Of a DNA stretch of 64,000 nt, positions 34,760 through 46,627 are shown in pieces. Location of the stretch: contig NC_084474.1 in assembly GCF_027409185.1 (NCBI RefSeq), positions 93,003,005 through 93,067,004 on the forward strand. Direction: 5' to 3'. The notes beneath the pieces are model-generated. The model did not search any database, was not told where the DNA came from, and worked only from the letters and a program-made list of their open reading frames with translations. Position 1 is the first letter of the stretch. Every line of letters starts with the position of its first letter. Origin of the DNA: Cynocephalus volans. Its lineage: Eukaryota > Chordata > Mammalia > Dermoptera > Cynocephalidae. Made by a program: the position numbers and the translations under genes.

Positions 34760-36050
34760 AAATAATTCAGCAATTATGTGTTCTCCAACCACAGTGAAAT
34801 TAACTAGAAATCAATAACAGGAAAATCTCCAGATACTTGAAAACTAAATGGTATGCTTTTAAATACCCATGGATCAAAGAGGAAGTCTCAAGGGAAATTA
34901 AAAAATAAACCAAAGCATTGAACAGAATGAAAATTAAAATACAACATATCAAAATAAGATTTGTTGAACACAGCTAAAGCAATGCTAAGAAGGAAAATTT
35001 ATAGCACTAAATGCACACATCAGAAAAAATAAGTCTCAAATTAATAATCTCAAGAACCTAGAAAAATAAGAGTAAAACCAAAGGAAGCAGAAGGGAGGAA
35101 ATAATAAAAACAAGTCCAGAAATCAATGAAACTGAAATCAGAAAACCAGTAAGAGAAAAGTCAATGAAACAAAGAGAAGATTCTTTGAACAAATCAATAA
35201 AGTTGACGAATGTCTAGCCAGACTGACAGAAGAGAGAGAAGACACAACTACCAGGAATGAAAGACAATTTCAGGAATGAAACGGGACATCACTACAGACC
35301 CCGCAAACATCATAAGGGAATACTACACAGCTCTACACAGTTGACAACACAGACAAATGGACCAATTCTTTGAAAAACATATACAACTTCCTATGTGAAA
35401 TAATTTAAATAGTCCCTTAACTATGAGGATATTGAGTTCATAATTTAAAAACTGCCCCTATCCGCCCTTCACCTCCAAATCTTAGGCCCAGATAGTTTCA
35501 CTGAAGAATTCTACCAAATGTTAAAGAATTAACACTAATTTTACACAATATCTTCCAGAAAATAGAAGAGGGAATATTTCCCAGCTCATTTTATGAAGCC
35601 TGGATTACCTTTATATTAAAACCAGACAAATACAGTATAAAAAAGATAATCACAGAGCAACATCCCTCATAAATACAGATGCAAAAATCCCTAAATGAAG
35701 TTGTAACAAATGGAATTCTCCCATACGTAAAAATAATTATATACCACCACCAGGCAAGGCTTATTACAGGGATGCAAAGCTGATTCAATATTCAAATATT
35801 CAAATTGTACACTGGTACAATATCAGTGTAATCCACCATATTAACAGTCTAAAGGAGAAAAAGCATCATATCAATCAATGCAGAAAAAGCATGTGACAAA
35901 ATTCAACACCAATTCAAAATAAAAACTCAGAAAAACAGCAATACCTTTGGGGGAAACTGGGTAAAGGGTTCATAGCATCTCCATATTATTTCCTACAACT
36001 GCATGTGAACTTTCAATAATCTTAAAACTAAAACATTTAATTAAACAAAC
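34760..36050 (+). repeat. L1 ORF2 fragment and 3' end
   Basis: Plus-sense L1: 'AAATTAACTAGAAATCAATA', 'GCTAAGAAGGAAAATTTATA', 'CCAGATAGTTTCACTGAAGA' and 'AGTGTAATCCACCATATTAA'. It then jumps to a 3' end resembling the one at about 13.25 kb ('TATTATTTCCTACAACTGCA'). Open frames are badly broken. Confidence 0.8.
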
Positions 36051-36469
36051 AAACAATGCTCCAAGTCTCCATTTTAAGAAGCCAGAAAGAGAAGAGCAAA
36101 TTAAATTCAAAGTAACTTACAAAAAAAAAAAAAAAAAAAAAAAAAATCAGAAAATGGCACAGAAAACAAAAAATAGAGGAAAAAAAAAAATCAAAAGTTG
36201 GTTCTATAAAAAGATTAATCAAAAGAAAAAAGAGAAAACATACCCTACATATCAGAAATTCAAGAGGGACTATAAATAGAAACTTTGAACTCTATATTTA
36301 ATAAATAAGTGAATTCATAATTTTAAAAAATGTTCCCACAATGAAAACTCTATATTCATTTCACTAGTGAATTGTATCAAACATTTAAAGAAGAAGTAAT
36401 ACTGATCTTATACAAAGCCTTTCAGGAAATAAAGATACCACTTTTAAGAGGTCAGCATAACCCTCAGTA

Positions 36470-36828
36470 TGACTTGAATGTGTGCCCCAAAGTTCATGTG
36501 CTGTAAACCTGATCCTCTACATGCAGGTGCTGGGAGGTAAGACCTTTAAGAGATGCTAGGTCATCTGGGCAGATTAATGCCATTACCACGGGATGGGTTC
36601 TTTATCTCAGGAGTGGGTTCCTTATAAAAGAACAAGTTTGCCTCCCCTTTCTCTCCCCTTCTTTCTGCCTTCACCACAGGATGCCACAGCAAGGAGACCC
36701 TCACCAGATGCCAGCACCTCGATCTTGGAATACCCATCCTTCACAACTGTGAGGACATAAATTTCTCTTCTTTATAAATTACCCAGTCTGTGGTATTTTG
36801 TTACAGCAGCACAAAATGGACAAAGACA
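36470..36828 (+). mobile_element. MaLR (MST-type) solo LTR
   Basis: 'ACTTGAATGTGTGCCCCAAA', 'GGGAGGTAAGACCTTTAAGA', 'GTGGGTTCCTTATAAAAGAA' and 'CACCTCGATCTTGGAATACC', ending GGACAAAGACA. The 5' end looks trimmed by a few bases. Confidence 0.78.
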
Positions 36829-37377
36829 ATCCTGATGTCAAAACTGATCAAAAATGTTCTCAGAAAATTATAGATCAACAGCTCTCGTGAACTTGAAATT
36901 CTCAACAAAATATTCTTAGCAAATTAAATCCAGTGATATACAAAAGGATAATACATCACGACCAAGTAGTTTTTTCCCCCCAGAAAGCCAAGACTGTTTC
37001 AACATATGAAAATCACTATAATTCACCACAGTTATAAAGTAAAAAATACACATAATTATGTCAGTAGATGCAGAAAAATCATTTGAACGTAATTCAATAC
37101 CTATTTATGAAAAAATCTCTCAGCCAACTAAGAATAGAAGGAATCTTCCTCTTCTTGACAGAGAGCATCTGTATAACATCTGCAGCTAACATCATACTTA
37201 ACTGGGGAGAGAAGTGCTTTTCCTCAGAGTCAGAAATGAGGGAAGGACGGCTGCTTCCACTACTCCTACTTGACATTGCAGTGAAGTTCCAAGCCAGATC
37301 AATGATGCAAGAAAAGGAACATAAAGATTACTAAGAAAGAGTTAAAACTGTCTTTATTCATAGCGGACATGATAGTT

Positions 37378-37795
37378 GTATTAGTCTGTTTTTGTTGCTT
37401 ATAACAAAATACCTGAAACTGGGTGATTTATAAAGAAAACGAAATTTATTGCTTACGGTTTGAGGCTGGGAAGTCCAAAGTCCATCTGGTGGTAGTGACA
37501 GTGACTCAGGGGTCTCACATTGAAAGATGGTGGAAGCAGAGAAAGCAGAGAGAGCAAAAGGCAGACTCTCCTCTTCAAGCCCTCAGAACCACGCCCCTGA
37601 CCACCATTATTAATCCATTCACTACTGCACGGTCCTACGATCCAATCACCTCTTCAAGGCTCCACCTTTCAATTACCATAATAGGATTTCCCACCCTCTT
37701 AACAGTCACAGTGGGGGCTAAGTTTCTAATACATAAAGTGGGATACAATTCAAGCTTCAATGAGTTTTAGAGGGACATAATTCAATCTACCACAA
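37378..37795 (-). mobile_element. MaLR (MST-type) solo LTR, minus
   Basis: 'TTAGTCTGTTTTTGTTGCTT', 'ATAACAAAATACCTGAAACT', 'CACGGTCCTACGATCCAATC' and 'GGGACATAATTCAATCTACC'. The flanks share TTGTA (37376-37380 and 37796-37800), which gives the 5-bp duplication. Confidence 0.8.
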
Positions 37796-38480
37796 TTGTA
37801 TTTGGGGAAAAAAACTAAGGAATCTACTAAAAAGCTACCAGGACTAAGAAGTGAGTTTTCCAAGATTGCAGGATACATGGTCAATATACATATAGTTGTA
37901 TTTCTATATACTAGCTATGAATAATTGAAAGTGAATTTAAAACACAGCATCACATTGACAATAGAATCAAAAACATAAAATACTCAGCAATACATCTAAG
38001 AAAAGATGTTTAACACCTTTATTTACACTAAAAATGTTTAGGCATTACTGAAACTAAAGACCTAAAAAGTATACACACACACACACTCACACATTATATG
38101 TAAATATATACGTGTATATATATTTCATGTTTTTGAAGGCACAATATTTTTAAGGTGTCTGTTCTCCACAAACTGATCTATAAGACAATGAAATCCCAAT
38201 CACAACAATCCCTGTCCTGACTTTTCAGGTAGAAAAACACTGAGGCACAGCTAAGAAAGTGAACAGTCAAGCCCTGGGCTGGGAGAAAACACGTGAACAC
38301 AAGCGTCTGACCAAAGACTAGTATTCAGGATGTACAGGGAACTCGTGTCATTCAGTAACAAAATGATAAATAGCCCAATTTTAAAAAGGGCAAAATATGT
38401 GAGCAGATGCTTCACGAAGAAAGCTGCATAAATGGCTGATAAGTACAGGAGAAGATGCTCACCCATCACCTGATGTTAAG

Positions 38481-38891
38481 TGATAGACTTTGGATGTGTT
38501 GTCCCCGCCAAAACTCATGTGGACATATGATCCCCAATGTGGCAGTGCTGGAAGCTGAGTGAGTCATGGGGGTGGATCCCTCATGAATGGATTAATGCTC
38601 TCCCTGGGGGAGGAGGGGTAGGTAGTGATTGAGTTCTCGCTCCGTTAGTTTCTGCGAGAGTTGATTGTTTAATAGACCCTGGCACCTCCCGTCTCTCTCT
38701 CTTGCTTCCTCTTGTCATGTGATTTGCTCGTACCCGCCAGCTGCCTGCCACTTTCCACTACGAGTAGAAGCAGCCTGAGGCCCGTGCCAGATTCAACTGT
38801 CCCAGAATTGTAAGCCAAACAAACCTCTCTTCTTTATAAATTACCCAGTCTCAGGTATTTCTGTTATAGCAACACAAAGTGGACTAAAACA
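38481..38891 (+). mobile_element. MaLR (MST/THE1-type) solo LTR with TSD
   Basis: A 411-bp LTR from TGATAGACTT to GGACTAAAACA with a perfect 5-bp duplication TTAAG (38476-38480 and 38892-38896). Near-identical in layout to the copy at 19.9 kb, including the CCAAACAAACC site where that copy has the AATAAA signal. Confidence 0.87.
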
Positions 38892-39519
38892 TTAAGGAAA
38901 CACAAATTAGAATGAAGTAGCAGACAAAGCCACTAGAAAGTCTCAAATTATATAATTATAAAATTATAAAAAGAAATTATAAAATACTGACAATAGCAAG
39001 CACTGATGAGAATGTGGAGCAACTGGAACATTTATACATCAAAATGGCATAACCACTTTGGAAAACAGTTTGGCAGTTCCTTATGTTCCAGAAATTTCAC
39101 TTGTAGTTTTCTTGCCTGTGAGAAATGGAAACATATGCATTTGTACATACATGTCCAGTTTTATTCATAACAGCCAGAAACTGAAAACCACACACGTCTC
39201 ACTCATTAACAGGTAAACAGGCAGTGACGTATTCACACCACGGAATATTATCAGAAATAAAAAAGAATGAACTTCTGATGCACACCACAGTATGGATATT
39301 TAAAAACATTATTCTGGCTGAAAGAACCAGAAATAAAGGAGTACATCCAGTGCAGTTCTAGAAGCAATCTGAAGTGTAAGACCCTGTCTACATGCCAGAC
39401 ACTAGACCACAGGCTGCTGAGGGTGGGAGTGGGCATGAGGGAGCTTTCCCAGTGATGGCACTGTCCTCAACTGCCTTGTACCCATTGCTAACTGGATGTA
39501 CATGAAAAAAATCACCAAA

Positions 39520-39594
39520 CTCGATAACACCAAAGTCAAGGGTTTGGATCCCTATACTGGCCAGCTGCCAAAAAAAAAAATAATAATAATAAAG
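39520..39594 (+). repeat. tRNA-derived SINE, 5' truncated
   Basis: GATAACACCAAAGTCAAGGG, TTTGGATCCCTATACTGGCC, AGCTGCC, then an A-tail with (TAA)n. Confidence 0.8.
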
Positions 39595-40589
39595 AAAAAC
39601 AGCCATCCAACTTTTTACTCAATGGTTCTTAGTATAAGTAAATCAGATCTCAATAAAGTTGATTTTAAAAACCAGGGTGGTGGTTACCCTTCTGGGGAAT
39701 AGTACTGGTGGGAGCACCAGGACCCCTGGGGTGCTGGTAGCACTCTGTCTCTGAATCTGGGCATCAGTTACAAGAGGGTGTTCCTTTGTGACAAATTCAA
39801 TAAGCTCTATATGTGCCCTTTCCTCTACTTAAATTACTCTTTAATTAACATAACATAAAATAAACAAAAAAAATTCAGTAGGAGAAAAACAAGGTGAAAT
39901 TGTGAATAGGCTTACATTCAGTTTATCACTTCTCCCACCTAGTTTGGACAAACGTTTAAATGCTGCACTATACGGTTTACCTCAGTAGGTAATTATCATC
40001 TAGACAGTAGGTAGGTAGTATAATAAAGTGCAGTAATTCAAAAACTTCTAGTTTCAAACGAACTTCTCTCTGGGTCTTTAGATGGAAACTCCCCACTCTG
40101 CTTTATAAAGGAAGCCACCCCACGGTCCCTCTGACTGGCCTTCAGCCCACTGAGCCATTGCCACGGGCAGCAAGTGGCCTTTGCGTGGAGCTTCCAGCTC
40201 CATCCTCCCTCGGGTGGCTACACCTCACTTCTGAACTCCAGCCCACATGCTGATGCAACAACTGTCTCTCCACCTGTTCTTATAACCAAAATATATTTCT
40301 TTTTCTTTGGCTTACAAAGAAGGTATAAGACTTACCTGCAATTCTTTGTGCTAAAGGACAAGGAGCTCTTCCTGAAAATCAAATCATGAGGCAAAGGCAT
40401 TAACTGAGGTAAACCCTCGCTCTGAGTCAGTGGTTCTCAACCCGGGTAACTCTGCCTGCCCTTCTTCCAAGGACAGCCTCGGTCATCACTGCTGGGTGGG
40501 AGGTGCCACCGTCTTCTAGTGGCTAGAGACCAGGGGTGATGCTAATATCCTACGGAGCACAGGTCAGCCCCACACCAAAGCCCCTCACA

Positions 40590-40715
40590 ACGTTATGTGA
40601 GTGCCTCACCACTTACACTGGGCTTACCGTGTTTAATCCTCACGACCACCACTTCACAGATGAGAAACCGAGACTCATGAGGCCTGAGCGCGCCAAGAGC
40701 AAGAGACAACTCAGG
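40590..40715 (-). repeat. MIR-like SINE fragment
   Basis: Reverse MIR series: 'TTTAATCCTCACGACCACCA', 'TTCACAGATGAGAAACCGAG' and 'ACTCATGAGGCCTGAGC'. Confidence 0.55.
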
Positions 40716-41339
40716 AAGATGACATTCCCTCAATGCTTTCTTCAGATGAAGTAAATGACATATATCCAAAGATGAAACTGATTTGGCACACATGAGAATA
40801 TATATTTATCTGGAGAACGTGTCCTCAAATCTCTCCCTTTGGGGTTTCTGTCCCTGAGCCTTCTCCTTCCCAGAGTCCCCACTGCTGCGGATCCCAGTTC
40901 TGTCTGCTCCTGGCTCCATGGCTCACAGAGATTCTACGGAGACTGGGGTGGGTCTGGGAGACCAACGCTAACAATTCCCTTAACCAGTGAACCCCACGAG
41001 AAAGGCTCCCCTCAGTCAGAACTGACTATCGCAACGCCAGGACTGCAAAGGTGACTCTTTCATAGACGAGCAGCATTACTCCCATTATTCCTATCTGAAG
41101 CTTTGCATTTAATAAGTGAAGACAGAATGAAGAGGTTAACTTATGCTGGGCTGTCCTCCTGTGGTAAAGTCCTTGACTTTTTTTTGAAGGCTAAGAAAGA
41201 AAAGAAACTAATAATTAGAGAGAGTTTTTCTGATAATTATTGAGAGCTTTCCTGTATGTTACTTTATCTGACAAGTCACCTGAAAAATGTTAAATGATTT
41301 GAAGACTAGAACCAAAAGAAAGGATAGTACAACCAGAAC

Positions 41340-42411
41340 TTTACTGGTAATACCTTTTTAATAGGTCAAATTAACTGTACAGTTCATTATATTCTTCCTG
41401 AGAATAATTTATATCCCCCAACAAACTAAAGGGAGGGTATATTTTTCAAAATTATTTAACAGAATGGATGGTATAACTGGACATCAAAAGAAAACCAAAT
41501 CCCTCTGTTTTGCTTAATTCTCTCCCGGGAAGACAGACACAATGAAGGGTTAGTTAACTCCAGTGGCTGTAAAATAGTCAACATGGCTTTAATCTTTCTT
41601 TATAAATTATATAAAAATGGAAAACAGGGATGGTTCTGGAACTTCTCAATGCAGTTTGGAGGTGCTCTGGTACAAAGCATTTCTGCTTCCAAGAGAAATA
41701 ACATTGCTACAAAAAACTGGCACATTATTCTGGTGAAAAAAGACAAGAGTTTTTAGTTGTGTTCTACAGGTAGTTTCCAACCTAATGCTTCACATATCCA
41801 CATGAAAGTAAAAGGCAGGAAAGACAAAAAGTCATTTTTTCTGAAATGACTCAAGTCTTCAAAATAGAGCTTGTATGTTCTTTCTTTGTAAAGTAGGATT
41901 AGCATATTGCAACTGAAGGGTGTTCTAACAAACAAAAATTCCAGTCTGGATAATAATTCTACGGTGGGCAAAAGAATTCTCAGCCTCTTGGGTTTCCTGG
42001 AATTCTTCACTTCATGCTCTCTTCTTCCAATATGCAGCTAAGGTAGTTCAGGAATTAACACGTCACACCCTTGGCCATCTCCATTAAAACACACCCTAAT
42101 GTGAGCATAAACTGTTTCTTCATGATTCTTAAAAGCTTCTTATGCACAATTTTCATTCTCAGAAAAATGCCACATTTTGGATCCCAGACTTTTCTGAACA
42201 TTCTGACTTAAAAACAAAAACCAGAAAATAAACCCAAATCAAAATGTGGTTAAACTTATATGGGAGAGAAGATTTTCAACCAGCTGTCATTCAAAAAAGT
42301 TGGAGCTGTAAGTGCTGGCGACTGAAGACACAGGGCTAATTCCTTGCTGCTGGTGGAAGGCTAGAGAACATCCTGGAAGGAGAGTGGAAAGACATGTTCC
42401 CTGGGGCAGGC
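41340..42411 (-). other. PTK2: PTK2 3'UTR with candidate poly(A) site
   Basis: Follows directly on the FAK stop codon. In minus sense an ATTAAA signal at 41362-41357 would place cleavage near 41.34 kb and give a 3'UTR of about 1.07 kb, which fits what I recall of the mammalian PTK2 message. Another ATTAAA lies at about 41591-41586 and one further downstream at 41113-41108. No canonical AATAAA occurs close by. The sequence is AT-rich and free of interspersed repeats, unlike its surroundings, which also supports it being exonic. Confidence 0.6.
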
Positions 42412-42624
42412 TCAGTGCGGTCTTGTCTGCCCAAGCATTTTTAGTCTTGCTTGGTCAATGACATCCAGTAAGTTCTTGGCGTCCACAGCCAGGGCATGAG
42501 CAGCGGTCAGCATCTGCTTCTTGTACTCCTGCTGGAGGCTGGTCATGACATACTGCTGGGCCAGTTTCATCTTGTTGATGAGCTCGCCCAGGTCAGAGTT
42601 CAGCAGCTTCTGCGCCATCTCAAT
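42412..42624 (-). CDS. PTK2: FAK terminal coding exon: FAT domain C-terminal half
   Basis: The last exon of focal adhesion kinase, a cytoplasmic tyrosine kinase that links integrin and growth-factor signalling to adhesion turnover and migration. 213 nt in phase 0 encode 70 residues from IEMAQKLLNSDLGEL to KMLGQTRPH, then TGA. These are helices of the focal-adhesion-targeting four-helix bundle, which binds the LD motifs of paxillin and places the kinase at adhesions. The sequence reads as fully conserved against the vertebrate protein I remember. The acceptor is CCTTATAG|ATTGAG. The frame is intact and the stop is at the family's usual C-terminus (human residue 1052). The next exon upstream lies 3.9 kb away, across an intron containing a TG-rich minisatellite. 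Confidence 0.98.
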   Translation of the reverse strand: MEMAQKLLNSDLGELINKMKLAQQYVMTSLQQEYKKQMLTAAHALAVDAKNLLDVIDQARLKMLGQTRPH

Positions 42625-42794
42625 CTATAAGGATAAGACACAGGTCAGAAGAGCTGCTTCCAGTGAACTTTTCTGGGGACTTTTATAAGCCTTTCTTTAG
42701 GTGCCTTCATGAGAAGAAACTATTTCTTCCCCTCAAAGAAATCTTCCTTAGGAGCAAGAGAGTGTAAAATCAATCTTTTCTTTAGAAATTCAGC

Positions 42795-43052
42795 CAATAT
42801 AGTGTGGTTTTGTGTGTGGACACTCCTGTGTATACATGCCTGTGAGTGTGCACATGCGTGTGGACTCCCACGCACATGAATACCTGTGCGTGTGCATGCA
42901 CGTGTATGCATGTCTGTGTGTGTACATGTGTGCATGCCCCTGCATATGTACGCCTGTGTCCATGCCCATGTGCATGCATGCCTGTGTGTATACACGTGTG
43001 TGCATGCCCATGTGCATACACGCTGCCTGTGTGTGCACACACGCATATGCAG
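42795..43052. repeat. TG/CATG-rich degenerate minisatellite
   Basis: About 260 bp of imperfect 'TGTGTGCATGCCTGTG' units (CA-rich in the PTK2 sense). Alternating purine-pyrimidine steps dominate. It leaves several frames open on both strands by composition only. It lies about 170 nt upstream of the PTK2 terminal exon acceptor. Confidence 0.9.
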
Positions 43053-43194
43053 CAGTCTCTGCTCTTTCCATTCGAAGTCCTCACTGACACTGTGACGGGC
43101 TTATTCCCCATTTTGCATTCATTATTCAGACTTTATAAATCTCAGTGACAGGTAGGGCTTTTCCTTGTTTCATAATAGAATCATGGAATCTGAC

Positions 43195-43390
43195 AGAAGC
43201 TCAGAGATCACCTAGTCCAAACACTCTCACATCAGAGAGTGGACAACTGAGATAAAGAGTGACTTGCTGAAGGTCACACGGCTCGTGAGTGTCCAAACCA
43301 GGATGAAAGGCTGGGCCTTCCCTTCCAGTCCTGTGCTCTTTCTGCTCCACCAGCTCTGCCGCACACCTTCCTCTGCTAAGCAAAATGTGG
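43195..43390 (-). repeat. MIR-like SINE fragment
   Basis: 'CAGAGATCACCTAGTCCAAA', 'AGAGTGACTTGCTGAAGGTC' and 'ACACGGCTCGTGAGTG' follow the reverse MIR order. Located in a PTK2 intron. Confidence 0.6.
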
Positions 43391-43574
43391 TTTAGGGTGG
43401 TCATGAGAGACTCTTGACTGCCTTGATGTAAGCTCTAGATTCTTCTACACTTATCAGAGGCTGGAAGTGGGCAGCAGTGGAGGACGCAGCATAGAACACG
43501 AATGCAGCCCCAGGGTTAGAATGCTTGGCTTGGGGGAGTCTCACGACCCTTCCTGTCTGTTTATTCAACCAATA

Positions 43575-44070
43575 ATGATTTATCCATTTGCTCTTTTAAC
43601 AATTATCGAGCACTTATTATGTACAAGGCACTTGGTGTTGTGGACACAAGAATGAATCAGACATTATCTGTACTCACACTCCAGTGTGGGAGAAGCATGC
43701 ACAGACCACCTACGATACAGTGGAATAAACCATACAACAGAAATGCACACAGAAGAGGGTGGTTTATTCTGTCTCAGCGGGTCAGAAAGATTTCACAGAG
43801 AATTTGTTCGAATTTGGCCTAGACTGTAAAAGTAGGTGGACTTCAACGATGAAGGGCCTTATAAGCCATGCCAAGTTGACCTTTATCCTGCGAACTTGGC
43901 AACGGGGAGGCATAAGCGATATTTAGGAAGGGGAATAACATAATCTAGAGAGATGTTCTAGACAGATGGGCTCTGGTGGCGGCATGGAGGTTGAATAGAG
44001 CGGGGAGACAAGGAGCCAAAAACAGCAAAGAGACTGTCACAGTGATTCGGGGCAGTGAGGATGAAGACTG
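43575..44070. repeat. Ancient mammalian repeat, class not assigned
   Basis: 'ACAATTATCGAGCACTTATT', 'ATGTACAAGGCACTTGGTG' and 'AGTGTGGGAGAAGCATGC', then 'GAAGGGCCTTATAAGCCATG'. This is a decayed version of a very common mammalian interspersed repeat. A similar motif set appears at 58.05-58.2 kb. I cannot name the family with confidence. Confidence 0.4.
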
Positions 44071-46546
44071 ATGAATGGCCGAAGGGGCGCGTGAGTGCGT
44101 GTGTGCGCGGGAGTGTGGAGGGGTTGACGGGGCAGGGGTGGCGAGGGCATGGCAGTGCTACTGACTATGGAAGCAAACAAGGAAAACCAGGTCACTCCTG
44201 CCAGTGGCAGATGTTCACAGACAGCTGGTGACCAGAGCTCAGGGACAGGTCCTACTAAACACGGATTTGGGAGGCATCAAATATTCAGATCTATGGAATT
44301 GGGGAGAATTGCCAAGACAAAAAAGTACTCTTTAAAAAACAAGTGGACAGCACCATGGGGGATGATGACATTTACGGGTGGCAGAAAAAAGAGTCAGGGG
44401 AGGAGTCTCAGGAGAGAAGCAGTTAAGGAAGGCTGGGGACCCAAAGGGCGGCAGGGGGTGGGGAGGGCAGTCCTCCAGTGGGGTCAGGACTTAGAGGAGA
44501 GCAGTGACTCTGCAGTCATGAGGCCTCTGGAGACCTTGAAGGGCAGTTGTGGCAGAGAGAATCTGAGACAGCTGGAGCTGGGCTGGGCATGGCTGCTGAC
44601 GAGGCGCTGGCCCAGCTGGGACAGGCCACTCCGTCAGGAAGTGAGGTGGGGCAGATGGGAGAGGGGGCAGGGGAAGGAGAAAGCAGGGTCAAAGAAAGGC
44701 CCTTCTTCTAAAAAATAAATAATTACAAAAATAATTTATATAAGAAAGCAATCTGTGTACAACAATTGGGTAGATGGTCAGATTACTTTAGGCTTTATTA
44801 GTAGGCACTGACAAATGGTCCTGCTAAAACACTCACTTGCTAGCCTCTGGCATATAGAACTTCTCCAGTGTGGAGCAAAATTGTTGCTGATCATCAGAGC
44901 CCCAAATAAAGCAGGTAAACTAGCTGCTCCCCTATTTGGCTAGGAACGTAAAGTGACAACCAGTCAGAGGCATTTTCTAAAATGATTTAAATGGCTTTGT
45001 GCAGGTGAATTGATGCCAATTACAATGGAACCACGACAAAGCTGTGTACAACTGAACTTCAGGAGTCAATGCCCGGCTCATCAAAATGAACATCACCTGG
45101 ACATCACGTGCCTCCTGATACGGTATCCTGAAAAGGACTCAGTTGGAGATATAAAACCTCGATCTAATCAGAAGGAAACATCATTTTTTATATAATATCC
45201 CTCGACATAACTTCAAGATGCTCTATAGAACAACTGAGCCTATATTTGTCAAAAATGTCAATGTCATAAAAGATAAAGCCAGGCTGAGGACCTGCTTCAG
45301 ATGAAAGGAGGCTAAAAGAGATAGAATGTGCAAGGTCACATGCAAGGCATAATCCTGTGCTGGCTCCTGTCCTAGAGGGAAGAGTATTACAGGGACAACT
45401 GATAAAACTGGAACACGCCTGCACAGTGGAAGCGTATACTTCATCAATGTTAAGGTTCCAGAATGTGCTAACTGCATAGTGGTTATCCAGGAGAATGGCC
45501 TCATTACTGAAAACACAAACTGAAATATTAAAGGGTAAGAGGACGTGACATATGCAATCTACCCTCAAACGGTTCAGAAACAGTAAATAATGTGCGTGTA
45601 GATACAGAGATAGATGAAGGAGAGAGAGTGCAAATGTGGAGAAATGTTAAAAGGCTGTGGAGCTAGAGAAAGATACTTGGGAATTCTCTGTATTAACTCT
45701 GTAACTTTTCTGTAAGTTTGAAATCATTAAAAAGTTAAAAAGCCAAAACAAAACAAAACAGTGCACACTGGGCTGAAGGACAGCCCATGGCACTCTCAAG
45801 AGAAAGGAGAAAAGTGGGCAGCTGGAGCTGGAAGGGAAGAGGCCTGAGATGGGAGGGAGCAGGACATGCCCCAGGTCACACCTGGAGACTGGAGCTGCCG
45901 GGAGCACAGTAAAACAATGCAGGAGCTTCCTTTCATTTGTTAGTCATATAAATGAGGCAAAACTGCCAAAAAGCAGCACACATGATGATTGTTGCTGGGA
46001 GACAGTACTTTGGGTGAACTGTGATTCCTTAAAAAAATTTAAAAAACACATTAATTAATTTAAAAGCAATTTTCATATCACTACTTTAAATGAAAATCTA
46101 GTATCACTTACAAACTCTTATACTTTTAAGAAGATGATTCAACCAAGGAGATCACAACGCCTTCCCTGTTCATCTTGGCATTCTTCCACCTTGGAAGATC
46201 CTGGTACCAACAGCAGCTTCCTACCTACTCTCCTCAGCCACTGCACACAACCACCCTGTGTTTCACATGAGGACTCCACACGGTGGCTCTGCAGCTAGCT
46301 GGCTGGCAGCGTAAGAGCCAAGATCTGTTCCCTGAGCCTGTGCCCCCCACAATGCTACTATGCCCTACAATGAATGGCGAGTCCTAGCCACGGTCAGTGT
46401 TACCTAGAAGGTCATCTCTGCACAGCAGCCAACACCAGTCCCTGCTGTTCAGGACTGAGGAGCCACTGTCAGAACCACAGCCATCTCTGGGTGTGCCTCT
46501 AACTCAGTACCGTGGATAGCACAGGAAGGAAGAAACTGTGCCCTAC

Positions 46547-46627
46547 CTCTCGGTGTGTGCTGGCTGGCAGGACGGGAATGGTCTCATCCACAGTGGCCAA
46601 TAGTGTCCTCAGGGCCAAGCCGACTTC
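46547..46627 (-). CDS. PTK2: FAK exon: FAT domain, second helix region
   Basis: 81 nt, phase 0 on both sides, encoding 27 residues EVGLALRTLLATVDETIPVL then PASTHRE. It contributes the middle of the focal-adhesion-targeting helical bundle. Splice sites: GTGTGTTAG|GAAGTC acceptor and CGAGAG|GTAGGG donor. Compared with the human protein as I remember it (IPLLPAS), one Leu is Val here, a conservative change in the hydrophobic core or loop. Both junctions keep the frame with the neighbouring exons. Confidence 0.97.

Larger units (their letters stand above)
36061..39519 (+). repeat. Second L1 body split by three MaLR LTRs
   Basis: L1 ORF2 sequence in plus sense resumes in register after each LTR: 36.06-36.47, 36.83-37.38, 37.80-38.48 and 38.89-39.5 kb. 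Phrases include 'TAGATCAACAGCTCTCGTGA', 'ATGTCAGTAGATGCAGAAAA', 'GGATACATGGTCAATATACA' and 'TATGGATATTTAAAAACATT'. This stack dates the L1 as older than all three LTRs. A (CA)n/(TA)n microsatellite lies at about 38.07-38.13 kb. Confidence 0.8.
7771..41339. other. AGO2-PTK2 intergenic region
   Basis: No exon of a recognisable protein gene was found on either strand. Most of the interval is repeat-derived and itemised separately. Apparently unique stretches without anything I can name are about 8.0-8.9, 9.2-9.55, 17.0-17.27, 18.8-19.86, 22.4-23.3, 23.5-24.3, 24.6-25.5, 26.1-27.1, 27.3-28.3, 29.0-29.75, 30.0-32.5, 39.6-40.6 and 40.7-41.3 kb. A noncoding transcript from the AGO2 CpG island cannot be excluded from sequence alone. 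Confidence 0.7.
42625..46546 (-). other. PTK2: PTK2 intron before terminal exon
   Basis: Bounded by GAGAG|GTAGGG (donor) and CCTTATAG| (acceptor). It contains the TG minisatellite, a MIR-like piece, an old unassigned repeat and, at 45.1-45.75 kb, another diverged old repeat ending in AATCATTAAAAAGTTAAAAA. The 189-codon plus-strand open frame at 44149-44718 lies here. Its translation has no recognisable motif and it is antisense to PTK2, so I do not call it a gene. Confidence 0.85.

Noticed and set aside
42720-43148. Several Cys/His-rich frames on both strands
   Set aside because: They come from the TG/CATG minisatellite. Cys-Val-His repeats on one strand and Thr-His on the other are its translations.
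44149-44718. 189-codon plus-strand frame in a PTK2 intron
   Set aside because: Antisense to PTK2, low-complexity K/R/G-rich end, no splice or domain evidence, and adjacent to an old repeat. Most likely chance.
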